From M30B19 sp041741535 (GTDB lineage Bacteria > Planctomycetota > Planctomycetia > Pirellulales > Pirellulaceae): a DNA stretch of 64,000 nucleotides. The stretch's first letter is position 1. Every line of letters starts with the position of its first letter. A program made the translations under genes and the position numbers. The DNA lies in assembly GCA_041741535.1 (NCBI GenBank), contig JBGSJV010000103.1:1-64000 (forward strand), read 5' to 3'. Shown piece after piece: positions 37,622 to 46,834 of the stretch. Below the pieces are notes generated by a model. That model was not told the origin of the DNA and ran no database searches. It saw only the letters and a list, made by a program, of their open reading frames with translations.

Positions 37622-40600
37622 ATGTTTCGAAAAGCAATCACCGCCTTACTCGCACGTACGGCCGTTTTCGCCGTATTGGCGATAAGCGCTTTGGCTCAGG
37701 CTGAATCAAGCTGGGGCCAACAGGCCGGGCTGACCAACCCCGGCTTTGAGGCGCCACGGGTTGAAGAGGGGACTTTCGTACTCGCCGACGTACTCCTCGA
37801 AACCATGCCCGGATGGAAGACCACCGACACCCACTTCGAAATCTGGGGTACGGGATTTAAGGGAGTTCCAGCGCATGAGGGTACTCAGTTCGTGGAACTC
37901 AACGCGTTCATCGATGGGACTCTGTATCAGGATTCTACTGGGATTCAACAAGGCTCCGTGCTCGAGTTCACGTTTGCTCATCGCGGTCGCAACGGCGATG
38001 ACACCATGAAGCTGACTATCACGGACCTGGGGGCTGACAACTCCCTAGGTGGAGGCGATGACACTGTTCTCTTTACCAAAGAATTCACCACAGGGAAGGA
38101 CGCCTGGGCCGTTTACGACAGCACAACCGAACAGCAAATCGTGGGATTGGGGAATACCGTACGGTTCGGTTACGGGGCGGTCTCCACTGCCACTGGAGAG
38201 CTAGGAGAAGGAAATCTTCTGGATGCAGCGAACTTTGGGATCGGGGTGGTTTCTGCACCAGCGGTTTCTGCCATGGAGTTCAAATTGATCCCGGCTGGCA
38301 CATTCCTAATGGGTTCTCCAGATAGCGAAGAAGGCCGTGACGATGATGAACGCCAGCATGAGGTGACGATCACACGCGATTTTTACATGGGCGTCACCGA
38401 AGTCACGCAATCCCAGTGGCAGCAGGTCATGGGGACCACACCCTGGAAAGGGCAGGAAAACGTTATCGAAGGAGATGATGTCGCGGCGAGCTATATCAGT
38501 TGGAATGACGCGGTCGAATTCTGTCAAAGACTGAGCCAACAGGAAGGTCGGACGTATCGGCTACCGACTGAAGCGGAATGGGAATACGCCTGTCGCGCCG
38601 GAAGCACGACGGCGTATAGCTTTGGCGACGACGCTTCACAGCTGGAACAATACGCATGGTACTTCGATAGCGAACCAGCCCATCCCAGCCCCGTCAAACA
38701 AAAAAGCCCCAACGGCTTTGGCCTGTACGATATGCACGGCAACGTTTGGGAGCATTGTCAGGACTGGTATAGTTCTTCTTACGGTGCATTGGCTAGCGAT
38801 CAATCAAGCCCGAGCCAACAGGCAGGGCTGGCAGGGCTGACCAACCCCGGCTTTGAGGCACCAAGGGTCAAAGAAGGGACTTTCGAACTCGCCGACGTAC
38901 TCCTCGAAACCGTACCCGGATGGAAGACCACCGACACCCACTTCGAAATTTGGGGTACGGGTTTTAAGGAAGTTCCAGCGCATGAGGGGACTCAGTTCGT
39001 AGAACTCAACGCGTACATTGATGGGACTCTTTATCAGGATTCCACAGGGATTGAGGCAGGCTCCCTACTGGAGTTTACGTTCGCTCATCGCGGTCGCAAC
39101 GGCGATGACACCATGAAGCTGACCATCACCGACCTGGGTGCTGACAACGCCATAGGTGGAGGTGATGACACCGTTCTCTTTACCAAACAATACACCACCG
39201 GTAACGACGCCTGGGCCGTCTACAACAGTACGACCGAAGAGCAAATCAAGGCGTTGGGCAATACCGTCCGGTTCGGTTACGGGGCAGTCTCCACTGCCAC
39301 TGGAGAGCTAGGAGAAGGAAATCTTCTGGACGCAGCGGACTTTGGGATCGGAGTGGTTTCCATTCCGCGTAGCGTCATCGATCCAACCGGTCCGTCCAGC
39401 GGTAGTGAACGCATCAAGAGAAGTGGCAGCTTCCTGACGAAGGTCCCCTATCTTCGCTCGGCGGTGCGACAGACTACAAAGGATTTGGCAGTAGGTGAAA
39501 ACAGTTCAGGGTTTCGTGTGGTCATGGTTCCCGGATCAGATTCGGGTGCCCAGGTTATGAACCCGCTGTTAGTCACTCCAGAGGTCGCCATAGTAAAGAC
39601 CCAGCTGGCCAATGGCAGCTTTGAGGAGCCCCGAGGGATCGACAACGGCTTTGTATTTTCCCAACTAATGCCCGGATGGAAGACCACCGATGAAGTGTTC
39701 GAAATTTGGAGCACAGGCTTCAAGGGGTTTGAAGCACATGACGGCACGCAGTTTGTGGAACTCAACGCTACACTCGACGGGACTCTGTATCAGGACTTGA
39801 CCGGAATCGGGCAAGGTGCGGTGCTGGACTTTTCATTTGCTCATCGCGGTCGAAATGGCAGCGACAAAATGAGTCTTACCGTTATTGACTTGGGTGCTGA
39901 CAACGCCATCGGTGGAGGCGACGACACCGTATTGTTTGTCAATAATTACATTACCAGCAAGGACGCATGGGCAGTTTACGATAGCACGACGGAAGATCCA
40001 ATTCTGGCGCGAGGGAATACAATTCGGCTCGCCTTCACAGCCATTCACGGAACGGGAGAAAACGGACCTGACAGGACCGAGGGGAATCTCCTGGATTCGG
40101 TGAAGTTCGGCGTCGATGTGCCGACTTCAGATCGTCGTTTCACGCTTGAAGAGGCCAAGCAGATCTTGATCGGATCCTGGAAAGCGGACCTCGATAAAAC
40201 AGAATCGCGATACGGAGAACTTAACCAAAGCGTTCGTCCAATGGTCGCTGACGGCTTATTCTTGACGTTTTCCACTAACGCCAGTCTCGAAATCGGTGCA
40301 GGCGATTTGAAGGTCGCATTCGATTCTTATAAAATCGAAGGCCCTGCTGTCAGCAATGACTTTAATTTGGTCACGTTACGCGGCGAAGAAAAGGCAACCG
40401 AATTTCTGCGGATCATCGATAACAACCTAATCATCTTGAAGTCAAGTGATGATGCCACGCCACTGGTACTCGAACGGCAGGTTGGTGCGATCTCGAGTGA
40501 TAATAATGAGCCAAGCAAAATCCCGCAGGACCTCAGTGGCAAATTCGTGATTTCCTCGAAAGCGGTCGAAGGCGACAACTTGGCTATCTGGACGTATGGC

Positions 40601-40960
40601 AATATTGTGTCGTACATCGGTCCGGAAGCAACCTGGACCCTGAAGAAGCTGTCCGACGACGGTGAAAAACGCATCTACTCTCTAGAGCAGAAAGGCCAAT
40701 ACCTTAGTGTGAAAGATGGCAAGCTCGTCCCTTCCAAGACACCCGGACAGTGGGTGCTCTGGGATAACGGTGGCCTGTACTCCATCATGTGGTATGAGGA
40801 TGAAACGAAAGGGGCCAATTGCATTAGTTTGATTGAGAAAGGCGAAGGATACGCCCCCCTCATGGATGGACACGCACACTATGCTTTGGAATTGGCCAGA
40901 AACAATGGCGGTGGGGAAGGGAATGCCCATCAGCTTTGGGAGCTAACCAAAAAGGAATAG
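37622..40960 (+). CDS. Secreted multidomain protein: three DUF642-like domains and a split FGE-sulfatase domain
   Basis: 1112 residues. Signal peptide 1-27 (ending LAQA). DUF642-like domain 1 at about 36-210, a formylglycine-generating-enzyme (SUMF1) fold starting at 218 (MEFKLIPAGTFLMGSPDSEE, TYRLPTEAEWEYACRAG, NGFGLYDMHGNVWEHCQDWY), domain 2 at about 405-580, the missing end of the FGE fold at 589-640 (DPTGPSSGSERIKRSGSF...RSAVR...GFRVV), domain 3 at about 661-832, and a C-terminal beta-rich region. Domain 2 therefore sits inside the FGE fold and is nearly identical to domain 1 at DNA level. FGE-type folds outside sulfatase maturation often act as ligand-binding or phage/DGR-like display folds. 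The same DUF642-like domain ends the WD40 kinase. Function unknown; extracellular binding is the best guess. Confidence 0.88.
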   Translation: MFRKAITALLARTAVFAVLAISALAQAESSWGQQAGLTNPGFEAPRVEEGTFVLADVLLETMPGWKTTDTHFEIWGTGFKGVPAHEGTQFVELNAFIDGTLYQDSTGIQQGSVLEFTFAHRGRNGDDTMKLTITDLGADNSLGGGDDTVLFTKEFTTGKDAWAVYDSTTEQQIVGLGNTVRFGYGAVSTATGELGEGNLLDAANFGIGVVSAPAVSAMEFKLIPAGTFLMGSPDSEEGRDDDERQHEVTITRDFYMGVTEVTQSQWQQVMGTTPWKGQENVIEGDDVAASYISWNDAVEFCQRLSQQEGRTYRLPTEAEWEYACRAGSTTAYSFGDDASQLEQYAWYFDSEPAHPSPVKQKSPNGFGLYDMHGNVWEHCQDWYSSSYGALASDQSSPSQQAGLAGLTNPGFEAPRVKEGTFELADVLLETVPGWKTTDTHFEIWGTGFKEVPAHEGTQFVELNAYIDGTLYQDSTGIEAGSLLEFTFAHRGRNGDDTMKLTITDLGADNAIGGGDDTVLFTKQYTTGNDAWAVYNSTTEEQIKALGNTVRFGYGAVSTATGELGEGNLLDAADFGIGVVSIPRSVIDPTGPSSGSERIKRSGSFLTKVPYLRSAVRQTTKDLAVGENSSGFRVVMVPGSDSGAQVMNPLLVTPEVAIVKTQLANGSFEEPRGIDNGFVFSQLMPGWKTTDEVFEIWSTGFKGFEAHDGTQFVELNATLDGTLYQDLTGIGQGAVLDFSFAHRGRNGSDKMSLTVIDLGADNAIGGGDDTVLFVNNYITSKDAWAVYDSTTEDPILARGNTIRLAFTAIHGTGENGPDRTEGNLLDSVKFGVDVPTSDRRFTLEEAKQILIGSWKADLDKTESRYGELNQSVRPMVADGLFLTFSTNASLEIGAGDLKVAFDSYKIEGPAVSNDFNLVTLRGEEKATEFLRIIDNNLIILKSSDDATPLVLERQVGAISSDNNEPSKIPQDLSGKFVISSKAVEGDNLAIWTYGNIVSYIGPEATWTLKKLSDDGEKRIYSLEQKGQYLSVKDGKLVPSKTPGQWVLWDNGGLYSIMWYEDETKGANCISLIEKGEGYAPLMDGHAHYALELARNNGGGEGNAHQLWELTKKE

Positions 40961-41036
40961 AGGCGACCGTGTTTCACGCAATAATCAAATTCCCAGTAGT
41001 AGAGCAAATTCCTAGTAGTAGAGGACTATTGATAAC

Positions 41037-43568
41037 ATGAAAATTCCAGTAATCACGCTAATCATCACTTGCCTGTTGAGCAGCCTTACCCAGGCCATCA
41101 GTCAAGAAACTCCCTTGGCACATTCGTCGAAACCCATTCGGCTAAAGCTGAACGACCCTTATGGATGGCGTTACCTTGGTCCGAACGACGGCAGTGATTA
41201 TGCCAGTATAAGCACGGCGCCAGCAGATTACATTTTCGTTGGCGACGGAAGTGCGCTCCAAACGGGCCAACGGGGCGTTTCCTACAAGATCCAGACGGGC
41301 GGCATGTATCTTTATGAAAGCGCTGAGGGCTGGGCGCGCCTCGATGATACGGCGAACAGCGATAAATACTCGTGGAAGATTGAAAAGGTTAATTCCACGA
41401 ACAAGGACGAATTCATTCGCCATGGCGATGTCATCCGGTTGGAAAACGTCTATTACCCAGACTATTACCTGTGCAACTACAAAGGAAACTACGCGGCGGT
41501 AGGTACGGAGGCCAAGATACGGAGTTGGAACAAGACGGCAGAGTGGGTTGTCGAGTTCGATATTCCCGCCGCGGCCAAGGTCCAGCCCACGCAGTCGGTC
41601 CAGCCCACAGAGGTGGCCAAGCCCAAGGAGGTGGGGCAGAACACAGAGACCTTGAAGGTGCAACCGGACATCTACGACACCGGGGCGCAATTCACCACCG
41701 AGTTCTTTGATGTTGTCTATACGATTTATGGGGTAAATCCACAGATTAAGGGATGGGATAGTACAAGCACAAAGTCAGAAAGAGGCGTTTATCTAAACAT
41801 GCCGAATCGGGGCTATTTCCTCGACGGCCCACTTCTTCAAGTCATACCATCTGATTACATGCTCTTGGGCGATTATGGTTATGGAGACAAGGTCGAGAAA
41901 GAAGGAACTGACGAACAAAAGAAAGGGGCACACTACAACATCGCACTAAGAGCCAAGGCAAAGTACCGTGACCAGAACCTGTTGGCCGCGCCAGTACGCT
42001 TTGAGCAGGTTTGGACGGACAAGGGTTCGGGCGCCACGAAAGACGTAGCAATTTGGCGGATGATCCCACCTGATGGTTACGTTGCTCTTGGGATGGTATT
42101 CACGAACGGACCCGCCCCAGACCTCAATGGACCCTACCGGTGTGTGAAAGAGACTGCCAATTTCACGAACAAAGAGGGCGTTGTGGATACGAAAAGTCTG
42201 GTGTGGGAATGCGGTTATGTTTCCGATTCCGATTCCGAAGAGAAACCGTTAGGGTTTTGGGATGACCGTGGGAGCGGTGTGGAAGCCGACGTCGCCCTCT
42301 ATAAAATTGGGGTTTCCAAAGAGTTCAAACCTCCCAGGAGCACAGTTTTATTGATTCCCAATGTATTCTTCGCAACTAACGAACACGGGAAGTTTCCAAA
42401 TGACAAACCCTTCGTATTGACACTCTTTGCTGAGGATTCAGGAGTTAGCGACCGAAGGAAAGAGCCCACCCTCCCGCAATTGACGTCGCTTCAGGAAAAA
42501 CTGGAGCCGGTGATTTTGACTGATACCTTTACCCTTCCCTACTACAAAATAAAGGATGCCAAATATTCGTCTTCAATTGAACAGGCTCTGATGTGTCCAT
42601 TCTATACCGTCATACGAACCAGTTATTACCACCCGGTGGTCGATACAATTGGGGCTGCAAACGATTCCAAGATTAGTTGGAGTGTCGAAAAGTCCAATTC
42701 CGCGTCCAGCAATTGGAGTGTTGGAGCGTCGATTGAGATTTCGGCTGGTTTTGCAATTGAAGCAACTGGGTCGTTAAATCCGCTTGGCGTCGGGGGATCA
42801 ACGACAGTCACGAAATCGGCCGGGATTGCGATCACAGGTAGCACTGGGTTTGGTGGCGAAACCTCAACCGGCACAGCTCAAACTGGATCTCTTGAAGTAC
42901 CGGTCAACAATGGGCAGCGAGGCGTGATTTTTGAAGTGCGTCAGGAATACGTGGTGAAGAGATCAAATGGCACCGAGGTTACATCATATAACTCGAAATC
43001 GGTAGATCATTCCATGAAGTTTCAGTCCGCGCTTTTCCCACCTAATGCAATTGCGTCGGATCAATTTAGTGTAATTGTTTCAGGCCCAGAGGATGCGCAC
43101 TTGGCTTTTCCTAACAAAAGCAAAGGACAAAGGACGTCTCCTTTGTTTTTTGTCTCCGGAGAAAAACTAGGAGACTCACCAGAGCAATTTACGAAGGTCA
43201 AGATCGAGAGGGTGCCGGCCGGCGACGGTCTGAAATATGCCGCATTTAGGGTCAGGAATTTCAGCTCTCGAGGCGTCAATCGACCATGGTTAAGTGTCGA
43301 CAATAAGCAAAACTTGGTTATCGAACTTGCGGAAGGAACTCCAACAGCGAGCGTTTTCAAAGTGGGAGAATACGAGGATGACTATACTTCATTATGGTTT
43401 AAATCGATGTGGAGTGGACTACCAAAAGACTCCGGTAAGAACCCCTCCTACTATATGACAAATGACACTGGGGACGCGGAACCGGTGAAGATCGTGAAAT
43501 TCGCTGACGACGGCCTTGGGCAATTGGACGACTCTACTCAAAACATTGTTCTTACGAAAGAAAAGTAG
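41037..43568 (+). CDS. Secreted Vps62-like protein with possible pore-forming region
   Basis: 843 residues with a signal peptide (MKIPVITLIITCLLSSLTQA). Residues about 33-150 look like a beta-trefoil (YGWRYLGPNDGSDYASISTA; YYPDYYLCNYKGNYAAVGTE). A Pro/Glu/Lys linker follows. Residues about 320-425 match Vps62/DUF946: FEQVWTDKGSGATKDVAIWR, PPDGYVALGMVFT, FWDDRGSGVEADVALYKI. Residues about 540-640 alternate Ser/Thr/Gly with hydrophobics (SNWSVGASIEISAGFAIEAT, GSTTVTKSAGIAITGSTGFG), the pattern of an amphipathic beta-hairpin in aerolysin-like pore formers. It lies 76 bp after the FGE/DUF642 gene. A secreted, membrane-acting protein is inferred, not shown. Confidence 0.85.
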   Translation: MKIPVITLIITCLLSSLTQAISQETPLAHSSKPIRLKLNDPYGWRYLGPNDGSDYASISTAPADYIFVGDGSALQTGQRGVSYKIQTGGMYLYESAEGWARLDDTANSDKYSWKIEKVNSTNKDEFIRHGDVIRLENVYYPDYYLCNYKGNYAAVGTEAKIRSWNKTAEWVVEFDIPAAAKVQPTQSVQPTEVAKPKEVGQNTETLKVQPDIYDTGAQFTTEFFDVVYTIYGVNPQIKGWDSTSTKSERGVYLNMPNRGYFLDGPLLQVIPSDYMLLGDYGYGDKVEKEGTDEQKKGAHYNIALRAKAKYRDQNLLAAPVRFEQVWTDKGSGATKDVAIWRMIPPDGYVALGMVFTNGPAPDLNGPYRCVKETANFTNKEGVVDTKSLVWECGYVSDSDSEEKPLGFWDDRGSGVEADVALYKIGVSKEFKPPRSTVLLIPNVFFATNEHGKFPNDKPFVLTLFAEDSGVSDRRKEPTLPQLTSLQEKLEPVILTDTFTLPYYKIKDAKYSSSIEQALMCPFYTVIRTSYYHPVVDTIGAANDSKISWSVEKSNSASSNWSVGASIEISAGFAIEATGSLNPLGVGGSTTVTKSAGIAITGSTGFGGETSTGTAQTGSLEVPVNNGQRGVIFEVRQEYVVKRSNGTEVTSYNSKSVDHSMKFQSALFPPNAIASDQFSVIVSGPEDAHLAFPNKSKGQRTSPLFFVSGEKLGDSPEQFTKVKIERVPAGDGLKYAAFRVRNFSSRGVNRPWLSVDNKQNLVIELAEGTPTASVFKVGEYEDDYTSLWFKSMWSGLPKDSGKNPSYYMTNDTGDAEPVKIVKFADDGLGQLDDSTQNIVLTKEK

Positions 43569-43570
43569 GC

Positions 43571-43990
43571 GTGAGAGTGGGGTCGCAAGAGTCGAGCCGC
43601 TTAAAAAGGAGAAAAAGGACAGGCAGTGTTGTTGAGCCGCTGAGCCGCACTGCCATTTTTGGGAGGGCGGGCAGTACTGTGTTTCAGGGGCTGGTCGCAG
43701 AGGTTGCGAGCAGAACCGTAGGAGTCGTGAACGCCCACGTCAGTTCGCGGGAGGGTCACTGTCCTGGCGCCTTGAATGGGCCAGGACAGGTTGCCGATGG
43801 GGCTTCCGGGGCATGAAGAACCCGGGCGGCAAAGTAGAACTGCAGCGGTAGGGCGAGGCGTCCGGGAGTGCTTGTTTCCGCCGGGCTGATGCGGTCAGCC
43901 CGGCGGCGCAAGGCCGATCACGTTGTCGCCGTGGTTCGCGCCACGGCGGGAAGCGATTCCGACAGCCGTTCGCATGAGGACGCTAAGCAG
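43571..43990 (+). ncRNA. GC-rich hairpin-dense segment, possible structured RNA
   Basis: A series of strong hairpins on one strand: GGCAGTG/CACTGCC (43622-43654), CTGTCCTGGC/GCCAGGACAG (43759-43789), CCGCCGGGCTGA-TGCGG-TCAGCCCGGCGG (43878-43906) and CGCCGTGG-TTCGCG-CCACGGCG (43930-43951). Base composition is far more GC-rich than the gene just upstream. Open frames here lack ribosome sites and protein-like composition. I do not recognise a known RNA family (not RNase P, SRP RNA or tmRNA); a remnant of a ribozyme intron or an IS is possible. Confidence 0.35.
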
Positions 43991-44172
43991 CCCAGCGGGC
44001 AGAAAAAGTGCCCTTTGTCCATCCGCCCCGACCTTCAAACCAATAATGCCTGTCCTTTTGTTGTTGGTCCTTTTGTTGTTTTGACTCGTGATCAATCTTG
44101 GTTCAACCGACGAAAGCGGCTCTGTTCTTGGGTAAGATGGTTCAGGACTTGCGGGCTTGAAGCAAGTACTTG

Positions 44173-44397
44173 TCAATTGTTGTGCCCGTCGTAAAACGGA
44201 CCGCAAAGAAACTCGACATCCGACTGCGGCAAGCCAGTTGCGTCGACGATGTCACGAGGCGTAACGTCAACAAACGCTGGCCTTCTGCTACGAATTTCCC
44301 GAACAAAGTCGGGATTCTTGGCGATAGCCTGCACGACCGCGTCTTTAACAAGTTCGCTCCTCTTCTTCGCTTGTCGAAGCAACGAACAGTCTTCCAT
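44173..44397 (-). CDS. Small hypothetical protein
   Basis: 74 residues, amphipathic and protein-like (KKRSELVKDAVVQAIAKNPD, DVTPRDIVDATGLPQSDVEF). The internal VTPRDIVDATGLPQSDVEF resembles an HTH-like segment with FYDGHNN at the end. No homolog recognised, no operon partner. May be a real small regulator or a fragment. Confidence 0.4.
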   Translation of the reverse strand: MEDCSLLRQAKKRSELVKDAVVQAIAKNPDFVREIRSRRPAFVDVTPRDIVDATGLPQSDVEFLCGPFYDGHNN

Positions 44398-44690
44398 CGA
44401 TCTCGAACAGATTCGATCTGAACTGTAGCTGACCCCGGATAACCTCTTCGGTGCTAAGAAATCGAAACCAATCGCGAATTGACGTCCCCGTAGTGACAGG
44501 GGTGAACGAAGTCGAGATCACTAAAGTTTAGTGATCCGGAAATCTTCGTGGCAGCGCAGATGCCCCGGTTGCGTGTTTTGACACGACCGGGGCTCTGGCA
44601 GATACAAGGGTTTTCCTTTTTGTTACAATTCGTCGAGTTTTGCTGAATCTTGTTTAGACCGAGACGATCGGGGCTGTTCTTTGGTCGGAC
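44398..44690. other. Intergenic DNA with two strong dyads
   Basis: A perfect dyad GATCACTAAA-G-TTTAGTGATC at 44516-44536 and a GC hairpin GCCCCGG...CGTGT-TTTG-ACACG...CCGGGGC at 44562-44593. They may be an operator and a terminator-like structure, but no gene with a clear relation is adjacent. Confidence 0.5.
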
Positions 44691-44696
44691 GCATCA

Positions 44697-44962
44697 AGGC
44701 TTGCGAGCGTAACCCGTTGCGGTCTCGGTGAAGTTTGTTTGCTAAACAAGTCCGACACTCGACCGCTTCCTTTGCGGCGGCCGCGAGCGGCTTAGTGGTG
44801 AATCCTGGGCTCAACCGAGATGAACTCGGTCGGGGCCGGCTTTTGCTCTTCCGGTGAAGTTTGTTTGCTAAACAAGTCCGTCACTCGACCGCTTCCTTTG
44901 CGTCTGCTGCGCGCTGCATAGTGGTGAACCCTGGGCTCAACCGAGATGAACTCGGCCGGGCG
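44697..44962 (+). repeat. 126-bp palindromic repeat, tandem dimer
   Basis: Leader CTTGCGAGCGTAACCCGTTG, then units starting at 44733 and 44859 with the same two hairpins as at 34.6 and 37.2 kb. The second unit is more diverged and ends at about 44962. Confidence 0.85.
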
Positions 44963-45028
44963 GGAATATGATGTTCCTTCGCGAAGTCGCTGCCAACCGG
45001 CCAGATATCGAATCGCGCCCCAATTCAA

Positions 45029-45055
45029 GAGCGATCGGGGCGCTCGCTCTACTAT
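45029..45055 (-). repeat. GAGCGA/TCGCTC repeat family, single copy
   Basis: Inverted on the plus strand and therefore in the forward sense relative to the peptidase gene, whose stop is 11 bp away. Same position and orientation to its gene as copies after HIT and TerC. Confidence 0.88.
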
Positions 45056-45066
45056 GCGCGCTCGTA

Positions 45067-46251
45067 TTACTCCGCCTGCAACACGTCTTTATGCAGCAGA
45101 ATCGAAACGGTCTTGAGACGCACGTAGGCTTCCGACATCATGAGCTGACCGCCCAGCGGCCCAACTTCGCCCCACGAGTTCTTGATCAAGTAGTACTTGG
45201 CCCCGTTTTGATCGTGAGCCATTCCCACCAAGTGCATCAGGTGATCGTCGGTCGTCTCGTAGCTCAAAAAGGTATCTTGCCGCATTTCTTGCGTGACCGT
45301 CATCTCTGGGCCAGGCGACTGCAAGGGTTCGTCCCGTCCCTCGGCTGGCAGAATCGCAAGCCCACTTCCGGCGGCAAAGCTGCGTTCGCTGACGTCACCG
45401 TCCCAGGTAACCGTGTAGCCCATCGCCAAGGCTTTGTCGATCGTGGCCACCAATTCGTCGATCGGCACATTGAGGAACTGACCGTTCGAATAGTTATCGG
45501 GAATCTCCAACACAAACGGTTCGTAAAACGGATGATGCATAAACGAGGTCAAGCTGATGTAATCATCGCGGTCAAAGTTGACCTGAGCTGCGAAACTTTG
45601 TGGCGTATGCACTTGACCATTAAATTCAAATTCGGTGGGAACATTGCCCAAATACGTATCCAAGATTCCTTGAAAAGCCAATTGCCATTTGGGACTGGGG
45701 CGTTTCAGCTTGACCACACTTTCCACCATCCCCGTCAACAGAGCGACCATCTCGCCGTGATTGTGCGGCTCACCCGGACTTTGCTTCCCCGAATAAACAT
45801 CGTACGGCATGACGCCGTAACGAGCGGCAGCATTAATATAGTCGTGTGCCAAAGCCCCTTCGCCAAAATTGGCTTTCCCTTGTCGCAACACATAATTCAG
45901 CGCTTTGTCTTCATAGATATTCCGAACCGCGTAGATCTCGGACAATCGAATCGCTGGGTAACCCTGCCGAATCAACTCGGACTCCAGGAACGAATTTGTC
46001 GAAAAGCTCCAACAGGTCCCCGTACTACCCTGGGCCGTCACCGGAGTACACGCCAACGAGTGCTTGATCGTGAACTGGTAATCCCCGAGTGTTACAACGG
46101 GCGGTTCGGCCGGGGTTTCTTGGACAATTGGAGCCTCCAGCGTCGCCCGATCATCTTGGGTCAGACCGAAAGCAACAGCCGTCGAACATACGCAAGCAAC
46201 GCCAACTGCCGAACGTACAACCAATTTCAACTCGTGCCAATATCGCAACAT
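45067..46251 (-). CDS. Secreted papain-family (C1) cysteine peptidase, bleomycin-hydrolase-like
   Basis: 394 residues from the ATG at 46251, which begins the signal segment MLRYWHELKLVVRSAVGVAC and has GGGAAA upstream. Papain active-site pieces: GSTGTCWSFSTNSFLESEL (nucleophile Cys and oxyanion Gln in TAQGSTG), DDHLMHLVGMA (His) and YLIKNSWGEVG (Asn). The internal insertion and HNHGEMV/LTSFMHHPFYEPF segments resemble aminopeptidase C (PepC/bleomycin hydrolase), but an export signal is unusual for that cytoplasmic group. Monocistronic, with a palindromic repeat just past the stop. Confidence 0.88.
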   Translation of the reverse strand: MLRYWHELKLVVRSAVGVACVCSTAVAFGLTQDDRATLEAPIVQETPAEPPVVTLGDYQFTIKHSLACTPVTAQGSTGTCWSFSTNSFLESELIRQGYPAIRLSEIYAVRNIYEDKALNYVLRQGKANFGEGALAHDYINAAARYGVMPYDVYSGKQSPGEPHNHGEMVALLTGMVESVVKLKRPSPKWQLAFQGILDTYLGNVPTEFEFNGQVHTPQSFAAQVNFDRDDYISLTSFMHHPFYEPFVLEIPDNYSNGQFLNVPIDELVATIDKALAMGYTVTWDGDVSERSFAAGSGLAILPAEGRDEPLQSPGPEMTVTQEMRQDTFLSYETTDDHLMHLVGMAHDQNGAKYYLIKNSWGEVGPLGGQLMMSEAYVRLKTVSILLHKDVLQAE

Positions 46252-46377
46252 GCTATTTTTCCCAACGTCAATTCTGCCAACAACGCTCGCCCCCGCCCGG
46301 ACCAACCCGTACCCAAGTGTAATTGAATCCCGTTCGGATTGTAACACTCTAAGAACAATATGGAAACCAAATAATTA

Positions 46378-46825
46378 TCGAGTGAGCAGAGTTCTTATCC
46401 AATCGGGATCTCGGCGTTCGTCAAGGACTGCCACGACCCGGACACTACCGTCCAAAATATTATAGTAGATTGAAAACGGAAATCTCTTCGCGGACATTCG
46501 ATGATACCCGAACCGTTTCGCATGTATTCCACCGAAAACCGACAACGACTGCAAATCAACCAGGAATAGAACGATAAAAGGTATCCGTTCACGGTTGTTG
46601 GTCGAGGCTACGTGCTGGTGCGTTGCGCAAGTCAGATGTTTATCGTTTTGAGGCGCTCGAGTGCTCACGGGTTCCACATCCGATGAAGTCCATTTTTTCA
46701 GCGACTTGCTCCACGGCACCCTACATTTCGTGAACGGTTACGATAAAAGTACGACGCAATGTCTTTACCGCTAGCCTCGTAAAAGGCCACCCCGTCATGG
46801 ATATCTCGTTCGGCGTCGTTCGAAA
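46378..46825 (-). pseudogene. ParE-type toxin gene broken by a small insertion and a frameshift
   Basis: Directly after the antitoxin stop the minus strand reads IVLVSNDAERDIHDGVAFYE...SYFYR, the start of a ParE/RelE toxin. The other half, LQSLSVFGGIHAKRFGYHRM, KRFPFSIYYNILDGSVRVVA and VLDERRDPDWI, lies at 46378-46560. The halves are separated by about 165 bp bounded by direct repeats ACGATAAAAG, and after removing the insert one extra base still breaks the frame. The toxin is therefore inactive twice over. Confidence 0.75.
46580..46742. mobile_element. MITE-like insertion in the toxin gene
   Basis: About 163 bp. The ends GGTATCCGTTCACG (46580-46593) and the complement CGTAACCGTTCACG (46729-46742) match at 12 of 14 positions. 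A direct repeat of 6-10 bp (ATAAAA, or ACGATAAAAG if extended) flanks it; the exact boundary is ambiguous because the repeat and terminal sequences overlap. No coding capacity. Confidence 0.65.
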
Positions 46826-46834
46826 CAAGAACAA

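Noticed and set aside
43571..43816. 81-residue protein after the Vps62-like gene
   Set aside because: Composition is unlike a protein and the DNA folds into strong hairpins; kept as a possible structured RNA.
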